Shown in pieces: positions 46,004-55,341 of a stretch of DNA of 64,000 nucleotides. The notes under the pieces are model-generated. The model saw only the letters and a list, made by a program, of their open reading frames with translations. It was not told the origin of the DNA and did no database searches. The position numbers were made by a program, and so were the translations under genes. How positions within the stretch are numbered: the first letter of the stretch is position 1; each line of letters begins with the position of its first letter. The stretch comes from Salmonella enterica subsp. diarizonae (GTDB lineage: Bacteria > Pseudomonadota > Gammaproteobacteria > Enterobacterales > Enterobacteriaceae), in assembly GCF_008692785.1 (NCBI RefSeq), contig NZ_VXJV01000004.1, forward strand, positions 1 to 64,000, given 5' to 3'.

Positions 46004-46702
46004 ATGAAAATCGGCATCATTGGCGCAATGGAAGAAGAAGTTACGCTGCTGCGTGACAAAATTGATAACCGTCAGACGCTGACGCTGGGCGGCTGCGAAA
46101 TTTACACCGGCCAGTTGAACGGCACCGAAGTGGCGTTACTGAAATCCGGTATCGGTAAGGTCGCGGCGGCGCTGGGCGCAACGTTGCTTCTGGAGCACTG
46201 CAAGCCGGATGTGATCATCAATACCGGTTCCGCAGGCGGTCTGGCGTCCACGCTGAAGGTCGGCGATATCGTCGTCTCTGACGAAGCGCGTTACCACGAC
46301 GCTGATGTGACCGCTTTCGGCTATGAATACGGGCAATTACCGGGCTGTCCGGCCGGATTTAAGGCCGATGACAAACTGATCGCCGCCGCGGAATCCTGCA
46401 TCAGGGAGCTGAATCTGAACGCGGTACGCGGTCTTATTGTTAGCGGTGACGCGTTTATTAACGGTTCCGTCGGGCTGGCGAAAATCCGGCATAACTTCCC
46501 CGAAGCGGTCGCTGTAGAGATGGAAGCCACCGCTATCGCACACGTCTGCTATAACTTCAACGTGCCGTTCGTGGTGGTACGCGCTATCTCTGACGTGGCC
46601 GATCAGCAATCGCACCTCAGCTTTGACGAATTCCTCGCGGTGGCGGCGAAACAGTCGACTCTGATGGTCGAAACTCTGGTACAGAAACTGGCGCATGGCT
46701 AA
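46004..46702 (+). CDS. mtn: 5'-methylthioadenosine/S-adenosylhomocysteine nucleosidase
   Basis: Pfs/MtnN cleaves methylthioadenosine, S-adenosylhomocysteine and 5'-deoxyadenosine, removing inhibitors of SAM enzymes and supplying the AI-2 precursor. The catalytic Glu12 lies in IGAMEEEV and the Asp in [19 protein letters not shown] is the phosphate/ribose site. 232 residues. Its end overlaps btuF by 8 bases. Confidence 0.98.
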   Translation: MKIGIIGAMEEEVTLLRDKIDNRQTLTLGGCEIYTGQLNGTEVALLKSGIGKVAAALGATLLLEHCKPDVIINTGSAGGLASTLKVGDIVVSDEARYHDADVTAFGYEYGQLPGCPAGFKADDKLIAAAESCIRELNLNAVRGLIVSGDAFINGSVGLAKIRHNFPEAVAVEMEATAIAHVCYNFNVPFVVVRAISDVADQQSHLSFDEFLAVAAKQSTLMVETLVQKLAHG

Positions 46703-47495
46703 GCAAATGTTCAGGGCGCTGGTCGCCCTGCTGCTTACGCTCCCGGTGTGGCTTTACGCCGCGCCGCGCGTAATTACCCTCTCTCCCGCCAATACGGAGC
46801 TCGCTTTTGCCGCCGGGATTACGCCCGTTGGCGTCAGCAGCTATTCCGACTACCCGCCCGAAGCGCAAAAAATAGAACAGGTCTCTACCTGGCAGGGAAT
46901 GAATCTGGAGCGCATTGTGGCGCTGAAGCCGGATCTGGTCGTCGCCTGGCGCGGCGGTAATGCGGAACGTCAGGTAAACCAACTGACTTCGTTAGGTATT
47001 AAGGTAATGTGGGTGGACGCGATAACCATCGAACAGATCGCCGACACGCTCCGTCAACTGGCCGACTGGAGCCCGCAGCCGGAAAAGGCTCAGCAGGCAG
47101 CGCAGACGTTGCTAAAGGAGTACGCCGCGCTCAAAACCGAGTATGCCAGTAAAGCTAAAAAACGCGTCTTTCTTCAGTTTGGCATGAATCCTTTGTTTAC
47201 CAGCGGTAAAGGGTCTATCCAACATCAGGTTTTGACGACCTGCGGCGGAGAAAACGTCTTCGCTGACAGCCGCGTGCCGTGGCCGCAAGTCAGCCGTGAG
47301 CAGGTGCTGGCAAGGCATCCCCAGGCCATTATCGTGGCCGGAAAAGCGGGCGAAATTCTCAAAATTGAACAATACTGGGGAAACCTGCTAAAAATTCCGG
47401 TTATTCCGCTTAACAGCGACTGGTTTGAACGCGCAAGCCCGCGTATTATCCTCGCCGCAAAACAACTCTGTAATGCGCTTTCACAGGTGAATTAG
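46695..47495 (+). CDS. btuF: Vitamin B12-binding periplasmic protein
   Basis: Binding protein for the BtuCD B12 importer. The signal peptide runs to about YAA (residue 23). The two-lobed class III fold shows the conserved [14 protein letters not shown] start and a long central helix. 266 residues. The gene overlaps mtn, and btuCD are not in the window, as in E. coli. Coupling with mtn links B12 uptake, needed for MetH, to salvage of the SAM cycle. Confidence 0.97.
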   Translation: MAKQMFRALVALLLTLPVWLYAAPRVITLSPANTELAFAAGITPVGVSSYSDYPPEAQKIEQVSTWQGMNLERIVALKPDLVVAWRGGNAERQVNQLTSLGIKVMWVDAITIEQIADTLRQLADWSPQPEKAQQAAQTLLKEYAALKTEYASKAKKRVFLQFGMNPLFTSGKGSIQHQVLTTCGGENVFADSRVPWPQVSREQVLARHPQAIIVAGKAGEILKIEQYWGNLLKIPVIPLNSDWFERASPRIILAAKQLCNALSQVN

Positions 47496-47531
47496 AGCCT
47501 GTCTCACCAGGCTCTCAGTGGGGATTCAACA

Positions 47532-48149
47532 ATGCTCGTCTATTGGCTGGATATTGTAGGCACGGCTGTATTTGCTATCTCTGGCGTGTTGCTGGCCGGG
47601 AAATTACGTATGGACCCGTTTGGCGTCCTGGTGCTCGGCGTCGTTACTGCCGTCGGCGGCGGGACAATCCGCGATATGGCGCTGGATAACGGCCCGGTAT
47701 TCTGGGTTAAAGATCCTACCGATCTGGTTGTCGCCATGGTTACCAGTATGTTGACCATCCTGCTGGTTCGCCAGCCAAGACGCCTGCCGAAATGGATGCT
47801 GCCGGTATTGGATGCCGTAGGGCTGGCGGTGTTTGTCGGCATTGGGGTAAATAAAGCCTTCCTCGCCGAAACGGGGCCATTAGTGGCAGTCTGTATGGGG
47901 GTGATTACCGGCGTCGGCGGCGGGATTATTCGCGATGTTCTGGCACGCGAGATTCCCATGATCCTACGCACCGAAATCTATGCCACGGCCTGTATTATCG
48001 GCGGAATTGTTCACGCCACCGCGTTTTATACGTTTTCCGTGCCGCTGGAAAGCGCCAGCATGATGGGCATGGTCGTCACGCTGTTCATTCGGCTGGCGGC
48101 GATACGTTGGCACCTGAAACTGCCGACCTTTGCCTTAGATGAGAATTGA
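47532..48149 (+). CDS. yadS: TRIC-type channel family protein YadS
   Basis: A 205-residue inner-membrane protein of the UPF0126/TRIC family with about seven hydrophobic segments in two repeated halves. Each half carries a glycine-rich signature: VTAVGGGTIRDMAL and ITGVGGGIIRDVLA. Prokaryotic TRIC homologues form trimeric monovalent-cation channels, so a cation or small-molecule conductance is likely but unproven here. It lies 36 bases after btuF and is probably the third gene of mtn-btuF-yadS. Confidence 0.92.
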   Translation: MLVYWLDIVGTAVFAISGVLLAGKLRMDPFGVLVLGVVTAVGGGTIRDMALDNGPVFWVKDPTDLVVAMVTSMLTILLVRQPRRLPKWMLPVLDAVGLAVFVGIGVNKAFLAETGPLVAVCMGVITGVGGGIIRDVLAREIPMILRTEIYATACIIGGIVHATAFYTFSVPLESASMMGMVVTLFIRLAAIRWHLKLPTFALDEN

Positions 48150-48184
48150 AACGTCATTTGCAGACCGGATAAAACGAACCCATT

Positions 48185-48265
48185 GCCCGGTGGCGCTAAC
48201 GCTTACCGGGCCTACAGTACAGTTGTCACTTGTTGGCCGGATAAGGCGTTAAGCCGTCATCCGGC
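48185..48265. repeat. REP pair (BIME) between yadS and erpA
   Basis: GCCCGGTGGCG...CTTACCGGGC (48185-48211) and GGCCGGATAAGGCG...CATCCGGC (48235-48265), in opposite orientations, between the convergent yadS and erpA. Confidence 0.88.
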
Positions 48266-48271
48266 AATACA

Positions 48272-48616
48272 TCAGATGCTGAAGGAAGAGCCACACCCGC
48301 AGGTGCTTTTCGCATTCGGGTTGGTCACAATGAAGCGGGAGCCTTCCAGACCTTCGGTATAATCTACCGAACCACCGACCAGATACTGCAAACTCATCGG
48401 GTCAACCACCAGACCAACGCCCTGTTTTTCGATGGTCATATCCCCTTCGTTAACCTGATCGTCAAAGGTGAAACCGTACTGGAAACCGCTGCAACCACCG
48501 CCGGTAATATACACGCGCAGTTTCAGATTCGGGTTATCTTCGTCAGCGATAAGACTTTTTACTTTATTCGCTGCTGCGTCGGTAAACTGCAGCGGCAGCG
48601 CTACGTCATCACTCAT
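48272..48616 (-). CDS. erpA: A-type iron-sulfur carrier ErpA
   Basis: Delivers Fe-S clusters to IspG/IspH of the isoprenoid pathway and to respiratory enzymes. The three cluster cysteines are in [10 protein letters not shown] and the C-terminal [10 protein letters not shown]. The start [12 protein letters not shown] gives 114 residues; the upstream frame lies beyond the ribosome-binding region. It has its own promoter, embedded in the end of clcA. Confidence 0.98.
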
Positions 48617-48672
48617 ATTTTGCTCCAAACGACATCGGTAATTGGATAAATTTCCACCCAATATTGGCGGTC

Positions 48673-48701
48673 ATTATCTAATACCCTGGTAATTCGTTCA
48701 A
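48673..48701 (-). promoter_or_regulatory. erpA promoter
   Basis: On the minus strand TTGAAC (48696-48701), 17 bases, GATAAT (48673-48678). The -35 overlaps the last codon of clcA. IscR is known to control erpA in E. coli, but I cannot point to an IscR site with confidence. Confidence 0.75.
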
Positions 48702-50119
48702 GTATTCTCGCCCGCAGGCGCATTCTGGCTTTTCGCCGCCTGTTCCGCATCCTGCTTCGCCAGAGTGCGCGCCAGGATGGTTGAGTATAACGGTTTCCCA
48801 CCCAAAAACTGGGCTAATAGTGTCGCGCCAAGACAAGTGATAATCATTGGCAAAATGAGCTGGTAGTTATCGGTCATTTCCAGCACCAGCACAATTCCCG
48901 TCAGCGGGGCGCGCACCGACGCCGCCATCAGCGCCCCCATCCCGGCAATCGCAAAAGTACCGGCCTCCAGGTGATACTGCGGGAAAAGCACTGCCGCCGC
49001 CATACCAAAGGCCGTACCAAGCAGCGTCCCCAGCGCCAGCATCGGGGCGAAAATCCCCCCCGGCGCGCCGGAAGAAAAGCAAAGCAGCGTCGTGACAACC
49101 CGGGTAATAAAGATGAACAACAGTAGCCCGACGCTAAAATTACCTGCCGCGGCGATAGGAATAAGGTTAAATCCACCGCCTGCCGCTTCCGGCTCAATCA
49201 ACCCCAGAATACCGCACAGGCCGCCGATCGCGCCGCCCATTAGCACCCATTTTTTAATTTCGCCGCCATGAAAGCGCTGAAACATATCCTGGGTACGCAG
49301 CACCAGCGAATTAAATACCGGCCCGACGCAGCCAAAAATAATGCCGAGGATAAGGTATAACCACAGCGTGTTAACCGGGGCATCAGACAATTTGCCGACT
49401 TCAATAATCGGCGCTTCGCCGTTAAATATGCGGAACACAATGCTCGACATGATCACGCCGGTAAACACTGCTTTAATCGAAATCAGGTTGTAGCGAAACT
49501 GCGGGCGCATCTCTTCAATAATAAACAGGATACCCGCCAGCGGCGCGTTAAACGCCGCAGAAAGCCCCGCCGCCGCGCCAGTCGCCAGCAACGTATGCCG
49601 CGCTTCGGCACTGCGCATACGAAAGACATCCAGCACCATGCGCCCCAGGTTTCCCCCGATTTGCACCGTTGGCCCTTCGCGCCCTAATACCATTCCTGCG
49701 CCCAACGTTCCCATCCCACCGATAAACTTCACCGGCAACACGCGCCACCAGCGCACCGGACGTAACTCCTCCAGCGCGCCTTCAATTTCCGGGATACCCG
49801 ATCCGCCGGCTTCCGGCGCAAATTTTCGCACCAAAAAGTAGCCGACCATCGCCAGTAATGCCGACAGTATAAAGGCCAGCGGCCAAAGCAAAAAAGCATG
49901 CTCCGCGACCTGAACCAGCGCGCCAATACGCATGTTTTGTACCCAGGAAACAGCCTTTTCAAAGGCCACGCCAACCAGCCCGGTAAGTGAGCCGACAACG
50001 GCCGCCATGAACAGGATGGCCAGCGGCGTTTTATCCCGCTGCATTAACCGGCGAATCTGATCTCTGCGCCGTAAACGCACGATTTGCTGAGCTAAAAAGG
50101 TGGAAGTGTCTGTTTTCAT
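48698..50119 (-). CDS. clcA: H+/Cl- exchange transporter ClcA
   Basis: Two-Cl-/one-H+ antiporter used in extreme acid resistance together with amino-acid decarboxylases such as lysine decarboxylase. The selectivity motifs are [17 protein letters not shown] (gating Glu near 148) and GAPGGIFAP. 473 residues from the ATG at 50119; five more codons upstream are open but not needed. The N-terminal 30 residues and the loops differ from E. coli and match the Salmonella form. Confidence 0.98.
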   Translation of the reverse strand: MKTDTSTFLAQQIVRLRRRDQIRRLMQRDKTPLAILFMAAVVGSLTGLVGVAFEKAVSWVQNMRIGALVQVAEHAFLLWPLAFILSALLAMVGYFLVRKFAPEAGGSGIPEIEGALEELRPVRWWRVLPVKFIGGMGTLGAGMVLGREGPTVQIGGNLGRMVLDVFRMRSAEARHTLLATGAAAGLSAAFNAPLAGILFIIEEMRPQFRYNLISIKAVFTGVIMSSIVFRIFNGEAPIIEVGKLSDAPVNTLWLYLILGIIFGCVGPVFNSLVLRTQDMFQRFHGGEIKKWVLMGGAIGGLCGILGLIEPEAAGGGFNLIPIAAAGNFSVGLLLFIFITRVVTTLLCFSSGAPGGIFAPMLALGTLLGTAFGMAAAVLFPQYHLEAGTFAIAGMGALMAASVRAPLTGIVLVLEMTDNYQLILPMIITCLGATLLAQFLGGKPLYSTILARTLAKQDAEQAAKSQNAPAGENT

Positions 50120-50288
50120 CAGAAGATCATTCATTGGTAATACAAATCTAAAGTCGGCATTCTACTCGCCAACGCCGTGAAAATCCCCTGCAAATCGTAT
50201 TGTTTCAAATGCGTAAAACTTTCATAACCTTCTCTGAATAACTTAGAATAGCGGGTATTCACTTTTTCTACGAACCAGGAACCTTTCC

Positions 50289-51569
50289 ATGAGTAAGTCT
50301 GAAAATCTCTATAGCGCAGCGCGCGAGCTGATCCCCGGCGGCGTGAACTCCCCTGTTCGCGCCTTCACTGGCGTGGGCGGCACCCCGCTGTTTATCGAAA
50401 AAGCGGACGGAGCCTATCTTTATGATGTCGATGGCAAAGCGTATATCGACTATGTCGGTTCCTGGGGGCCAATGGTACTTGGGCATAACCATCCGGCTAT
50501 CCGCAATGCGGTGATCGAAGCCGCCGAACGGGGGCTTAGCTTCGGCGCGCCAACCGAAATGGAAGTAAAAATGGCGGAACTGGTCACAAACCTGGTACCG
50601 ACCATGGACATGGTGCGCATGGTGAACTCCGGCACCGAAGCAACCATGAGCGCCATTCGCCTGGCGCGTGGTTTTACCGGCCGCGATAAGATTATCAAAT
50701 TCGAAGGCTGCTACCACGGCCACGCAGATTGCCTGCTGGTAAAAGCCGGGTCAGGCGCACTGACGCTCGGTCAGCCGAACTCGCCGGGCGTCCCGGCAGA
50801 TTTTGCTAAACATACGCTGACCTGCGTCTATAACGATCTGGCATCAGTGCGCGCGGCGTTTGAACAATATCCGCAGGAAATAGCCTGTATCATCGTCGAA
50901 CCCGTGGCGGGCAATATGAACTGCGTCCCGCCGCTGCCAGCGTTCCTGCCGGGCCTGCGCGCCTTGTGTGATGAGTTCGGCGCGCTGCTGATTATCGACG
51001 AAGTGATGACCGGTTTTCGCGTAGCGTTGGCCGGCGCCCAGGATTACTACGGCGTCGTGCCGGACCTAACCTGTCTGGGTAAAATCATCGGCGGCGGGAT
51101 GCCGGTAGGCGCGTTTGGCGGTCGTCGCGATGTAATGGATGCGCTGGCGCCGACGGGCCCGGTTTACCAGGCGGGCACCCTTTCCGGCAACCCGATTGCG
51201 ATGGCGGCTGGTTTCGCCTGTCTGAATGAAGTCGCCCAGCCCGGCATTCATGAAACGCTGGATGAGCTCACCACCCGTCTGGCGGAAGGATTGTGCGAAG
51301 CAGCACAGGAGGCAGGTATCCCACTGGTCGTCAACCATGTTGGCGGCATGTTCGGGATTTTCTTCACCGACGCCGAGAGCGTAACCTGCTATCAGGACGT
51401 GATGGCGTGCGACGTTGAACGCTTTAAGCGTTTCTTCCACCTGATGCTGGAGGAAGGCGTGTATCTGGCGCCATCGGCGTTTGAAGCGGGCTTTATGTCG
51501 GTCGCACATAGCATGGACGACATTAATAATACCATTGACGCCGCGCGTCGGGTGCTTGCGACGCTGTAA
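50289..51569 (+). CDS. hemL: Glutamate-1-semialdehyde 2,1-aminomutase
   Basis: PLP enzyme of the C5 heme pathway; converts glutamate semialdehyde to 5-aminolevulinate. The PLP lysine is in [13 protein letters not shown] (about residue 265); the N-terminus [21 protein letters not shown] is typical (long string shortened in the family to [13 protein letters not shown]). 426 residues. Divergent from clcA and convergent with fhuB. Confidence 0.98.
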   Translation: MSKSENLYSAARELIPGGVNSPVRAFTGVGGTPLFIEKADGAYLYDVDGKAYIDYVGSWGPMVLGHNHPAIRNAVIEAAERGLSFGAPTEMEVKMAELVTNLVPTMDMVRMVNSGTEATMSAIRLARGFTGRDKIIKFEGCYHGHADCLLVKAGSGALTLGQPNSPGVPADFAKHTLTCVYNDLASVRAAFEQYPQEIACIIVEPVAGNMNCVPPLPAFLPGLRALCDEFGALLIIDEVMTGFRVALAGAQDYYGVVPDLTCLGKIIGGGMPVGAFGGRRDVMDALAPTGPVYQAGTLSGNPIAMAAGFACLNEVAQPGIHETLDELTTRLAEGLCEAAQEAGIPLVVNHVGGMFGIFFTDAESVTCYQDVMACDVERFKRFFHLMLEEGVYLAPSAFEAGFMSVAHSMDDINNTIDAARRVLATL

Positions 51570-51587
51570 AGGCGAGATGAAGTATTG

Positions 51588-51626
51588 TAGGCCGGGTAAG
51601 GCGCCAGCCGCCACCCGGCTTTTTTA
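51588..51626 (+). terminator. REP palindrome acting as terminator after hemL
   Basis: GCCGGGT/ACCCGGC (51591-51597 and 51613-51619) of REP type, followed immediately by TTTTTT. It separates hemL from the convergent fhuB, leaving only 57 bases between the genes. Confidence 0.88.
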
Positions 51627-53609
51627 TTACCGGCTCTGTTTACGTAACAGATAAATAAAGTACGGCGCACCAATAAAGCTTGAAAGCAGTCCCGCCGGGA
51701 TCTGATACGGAAATAGCGCCATCCTGCCGCACCAGTCGGCAAAGACCAGTAAAACGCCCCCCGCCAGCGCCGAGATGACCATATGCGGTATCGTCCGGCG
51801 AAAACCGAGCATCCGCGCAATATGCGGCGCCATCAGTCCAACGAAACTCAGCGGCCCAATGGTCATCGTCGCGGCTGCCGTCAAACAAGCCGCCAATGCC
51901 AGCAGCGCGATACGCGACGGCGTGAGCGCCATACCCACCGCGCGCGCGGCATCGCCGCCCAGTGGCAAAATCGTTAACCAGCGGCGACACAACGGCACAA
52001 TTGCCAGCAAAATCACCATCACTATCGCGGTTCGCGTAACCTGCCCGCCAGTAGCGTTATAGGTAGATCCTGAGATCCAGGTCAACACTTCCGCCATCCG
52101 CGGATCGCCGCTCGCCTGGAGCATCATTAGCAGCATGGTAAACGCGGTGCTGAGCGCCATCCCCGCCAACAACATCCGTTGCGGCGAAAAACCGCCGCGT
52201 CCGGCGGTTATCATAATGATCAGCAATGTCGCCGCCGCGCCAAGGCTTCCGGCAGGCAGTAGCCAACCGAAAGCATTCCCCGGCACCAGAAACAGCATCA
52301 ACACCACGCCAAACGCAGCCCCGGAACTGATCCCCAGCACTTCAGGACTGGCCATCGGATTACCGGTCAGACGCTGAATAATACAGCCCGCCACCGCCAG
52401 CATGACGCCCGCCATTAACGCCGCCAGTATCCGTGGCCAGCGCCACGGCATCAGCTCCTCAAGCAGCGTTCCGCTCGCCCACGTCCAGCCGTGCGCGTCA
52501 CGACCAAAAGAGAGCGCGACCCATGTTGCCAGCAGCAGGAGCGCCCCACCGGCAACGGTAAAAGCGAGGACATGCCGACGTTCCGCCGCCACGCGATCGC
52601 TGGCGTTCATATCCGGCGCGCTCATGTTTTTAAGCCGCGGCAGCAGCCATAGCAGTAGCGGCGCGCCGATTAATGCCGTCACTGACCCGGTGGAGACTTC
52701 CATCCATATGCGAGTTAGCCAAAGGATAATCTGATCGGATAGCCACAAAATAAGTGCCCCAATGAGCGGCGCCAGCATCAGGCGCGCCAGCAGACGTCTT
52801 GCGCCAAGCATTTTCGCCAGCAGCGGCGCAAACAGACCGATAAAACCAATAATGCCCACTGCGTTGACCAGCAGCGCGCTCAACACAATCGCCAGCGACA
52901 GCGCCGCCAGACGCGCTAACGACAGCGCCAGCCCCAGATTACGCGCAACGCCGTCATCCAGCCCCATCAGCGTCATCGGACGTAACAATAATAAAGTGAG
53001 CATTACGCCGCCCACCAACTGGGGCCACAGACGCTGCACGCCGCTCCAGTCAGTTTGCGTCAGCGTTCCGGTGCTCCATAAAAACATGCTTTGCAACTGA
53101 TCGTGATGGAAAATCACCAATAGCTGGTTGATAGCCCCGCAATAGAGGCTGACCACCAGCCCGGCGAGGATCAGGGTTACCGGCGACAAGCGTTTGCCCC
53201 ACGCCACACCAAACACCAGCGCGCCGACGATGCAGGCTCCCGTCAGGGCGGCAAACTGCGTCGCCAGCGCGCCGGGAATCGCCCATAGCGTAGTCACCGT
53301 GATCCCCAATTGCGCACCGGTCGCCACGCCCAGCGTGGTCGGTTCCGCCAACGGGTTACGTAATACTTGCTGGAACAGTACGCCTACCAGCCCAAGCCCC
53401 GCGCCTACCAGCAGTGAAATCGCCAGTCTTGGCAGCAGACTGTAATGAAAAATCATCTGTCCAATGGCATCAACATCCGGCGACCACATCGCCTGCCGCC
53501 ACTGGTCGCGCGGTAGCGCTATGGAGAGATTCGTCCAGGTCAGCCAGACCGCGATGATAAACAACCCAACCAGCAGAAAGGCCGGGAAGCGCGCCACACG
53601 TTTATTCAC
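51627..53609 (-). CDS. fhuB: Ferric hydroxamate ABC importer, double-length permease
   Basis: Inner-membrane permease for ferrichrome and other hydroxamate siderophores. 660 residues made of two homologous halves of about 330, each with about ten membrane segments of the FecCD/BtuC type; the internal repeat shows as NPLAEPTTLGVATGAQLG and NPMASPEVLGISSGAAFG. The start is GTG, overlapping the fhuD stop. Last gene of fhuACDB. Confidence 0.98.
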   Translation of the reverse strand: MNKRVARFPAFLLVGLFIIAVWLTWTNLSIALPRDQWRQAMWSPDVDAIGQMIFHYSLLPRLAISLLVGAGLGLVGVLFQQVLRNPLAEPTTLGVATGAQLGITVTTLWAIPGALATQFAALTGACIVGALVFGVAWGKRLSPVTLILAGLVVSLYCGAINQLLVIFHHDQLQSMFLWSTGTLTQTDWSGVQRLWPQLVGGVMLTLLLLRPMTLMGLDDGVARNLGLALSLARLAALSLAIVLSALLVNAVGIIGFIGLFAPLLAKMLGARRLLARLMLAPLIGALILWLSDQIILWLTRIWMEVSTGSVTALIGAPLLLWLLPRLKNMSAPDMNASDRVAAERRHVLAFTVAGGALLLLATWVALSFGRDAHGWTWASGTLLEELMPWRWPRILAALMAGVMLAVAGCIIQRLTGNPMASPEVLGISSGAAFGVVLMLFLVPGNAFGWLLPAGSLGAAATLLIIMITAGRGGFSPQRMLLAGMALSTAFTMLLMMLQASGDPRMAEVLTWISGSTYNATGGQVTRTAIVMVILLAIVPLCRRWLTILPLGGDAARAVGMALTPSRIALLALAACLTAAATMTIGPLSFVGLMAPHIARMLGFRRTIPHMVISALAGGVLLVFADWCGRMALFPYQIPAGLLSSFIGAPYFIYLLRKQSR

Positions 53610-54496
53610 GCCTTCCCTCCCAGCACGTTATTCAGGATGCGGACAAAATGCATCGTGGAGAGGGTCGCGCCATAGAACCAAACGGCGGGCACCCGGTGAA
53701 AACGCCCGGCGCGGACAAACGGCATGGCCTGCCACAGCGGCGTCGCCATCAGCGCATTCATATCGGTGTTATTCCCGTGGTCGAAGCAAATGACATCCGC
53801 CTCTTTATACATCGCCAGCCGATCGATGCTGACCGCCGTACTGCCCCAAAAGTTGGTTTCCCCCTGCCAGGCGTTACGGATGCCATACTCGTCCAGCACC
53901 TCCTGGAACAGGCAATTCGGGCCCAGCACCAGCATATGCCGCGGATCGATAAGCGTCGTCATCAGTAACGGACGTCCCCCGCGGCGGATAAAACGCGGCT
54001 TCTGGCTGGCGATGAAGCGATCGTATTGCGCCAGATGTTTTTCTGCCGCGGCTTCCAGATTCAGCGTCTGCGCCAGCTCAACCAGCGATCGTCGGGCCAC
54101 CGCCAGCGGCTTTTTGCCGTCGCTAAAATCGAACCCGCGCCCCGGCGCGATCCGCGCCAGTTTCTCCGGCGAGGGTCCGTAACCTGCCGACCAGACCATA
54201 AACGACGGCTTCATCTCCGTCAGCAGTTCAAGATTGGGTTCAGTGCGAAGACCTACATCAATCACCGAATCCGGCAACGGCGGTTCGCTAACCCACAGCT
54301 TATAATTTGGCACGTCCGCCACGCCATAAGGCGTAATGCCGAGCGCCAGCAGCAGCTCAACCGGCAGCCACTCCAGCGCCACAATCCGGCGGGGATCGAT
54401 AGCGGCAGCCTGCGCCGTATTCATTTGCCAAAGCAGCGGCGAGAGCGCCATCGCCGTTAATAAATGGCGGCGAGTAAGAGGATATAAATCACGCAT
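53606..54496 (-). CDS. fhuD: Ferric hydroxamate-binding periplasmic protein
   Basis: Class III binding protein that hands ferric hydroxamates to FhuBC. The N-terminus PLTRRHLLTAMALSPLLW has a twin-arginine pair (residues 9-10), so export is by Tat, as in E. coli. The start is the ATG that overlaps the fhuC stop by one base, giving 296 residues; the open frame runs 52 codons further back inside fhuC and is spurious. Confidence 0.97.
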   Translation of the reverse strand: MRDLYPLTRRHLLTAMALSPLLWQMNTAQAAAIDPRRIVALEWLPVELLLALGITPYGVADVPNYKLWVSEPPLPDSVIDVGLRTEPNLELLTEMKPSFMVWSAGYGPSPEKLARIAPGRGFDFSDGKKPLAVARRSLVELAQTLNLEAAAEKHLAQYDRFIASQKPRFIRRGGRPLLMTTLIDPRHMLVLGPNCLFQEVLDEYGIRNAWQGETNFWGSTAVSIDRLAMYKEADVICFDHGNNTDMNALMATPLWQAMPFVRAGRFHRVPAVWFYGATLSTMHFVRILNNVLGGKA

Positions 54497-55293
54497 TAAT
54501 ACACAAAACTCACAGGTGCGGCGCCCGCCGGATGCGGAAGGATGCCCATCGGGATGCCATAAATCTGCTCCAGGGTGTCGCTGCGCATGAGTTCCGCAGG
54601 TGTTCCTTGCGCAATCATTTCGCCGCCGCGCAGCGCCACCAGATAGTCGCAATAACGCGCCGCCATATTGATATCATGCAGCACCGCAATCACCGTCAGG
54701 CCACGTTGTTGGCTTAAACGATGCACCAGCGCCAGAACGTCAACCTGATGGGCGATATCCAGCGCTGACGTCGGCTCATCCAGCAGCAGACAACGGCTGT
54801 CCTGCGCTACCAGCATTGCGATCCACGCGCGCTGGCGCTCGCCGCCGGAAAGACTGTCTACCAGACGATGTGCCAGCGGTTTTAAGCCGACCAGCGTAAT
54901 CGCCTCTTCTACTTTTTCCCGGTCCGCGACGCCAAAGCGTCCCAGCGCACCGTGCCATGGATAGCGGCCAATCGCCACCAGTTCGCGCACCGTCATTCCT
55001 TCCGCCTGCGGCAATTGCTGAGGCAGATACGCGACTTTGCGGGCAAACGCCTTGCTGCTCCAGCTCGCCAGCGGCTGATTGTCGAGCAGAATATCCCCTT
55101 CGGAAGGCGGCTGATGGCGTCCCAGCATTTTTAACAGCGTGGATTTACCGGAACCATTATGGCCGATAAGTCCGGTGACGCGGCCTGCGGGAAACGTTAA
55201 CGAAAGAGGGTGTAAAAGCGTGCGGCCCGGCACGCGAAAGGCGACGCTTCGCAGCGCAAAGGTGGTATCGGGATGAATGTGGTTTTCCTGCAT
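54496..55293 (-). CDS. fhuC: Ferric hydroxamate ABC importer, ATP-binding subunit
   Basis: ATPase driving FhuB. Walker A GHNGSGKST, signature LSGGERQR and Walker B CLLLDEPTSALD are all present. The start MQENHIHPDTTFALR gives 265 residues, matching the family; ten more codons upstream lie near the fhuA end. It follows fhuA after 48 bases. Confidence 0.98.
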   Translation of the reverse strand: MQENHIHPDTTFALRSVAFRVPGRTLLHPLSLTFPAGRVTGLIGHNGSGKSTLLKMLGRHQPPSEGDILLDNQPLASWSSKAFARKVAYLPQQLPQAEGMTVRELVAIGRYPWHGALGRFGVADREKVEEAITLVGLKPLAHRLVDSLSGGERQRAWIAMLVAQDSRCLLLDEPTSALDIAHQVDVLALVHRLSQQRGLTVIAVLHDINMAARYCDYLVALRGGEMIAQGTPAELMRSDTLEQIYGIPMGILPHPAGAAPVSFVY

Positions 55294-55341
55294 CGCAGCC
55301 AACTTGTAAAACGGGCACGGCAAGCCGTGCCCAAAAAGAAA

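Noticed and set aside
54497-54652. N-terminal extension of fhuD by 52 codons
   Set aside because: The extension lies inside fhuC, lacks a signal sequence at its start and would bury the Tat motif. The ATG overlapping the fhuC stop is the family start.
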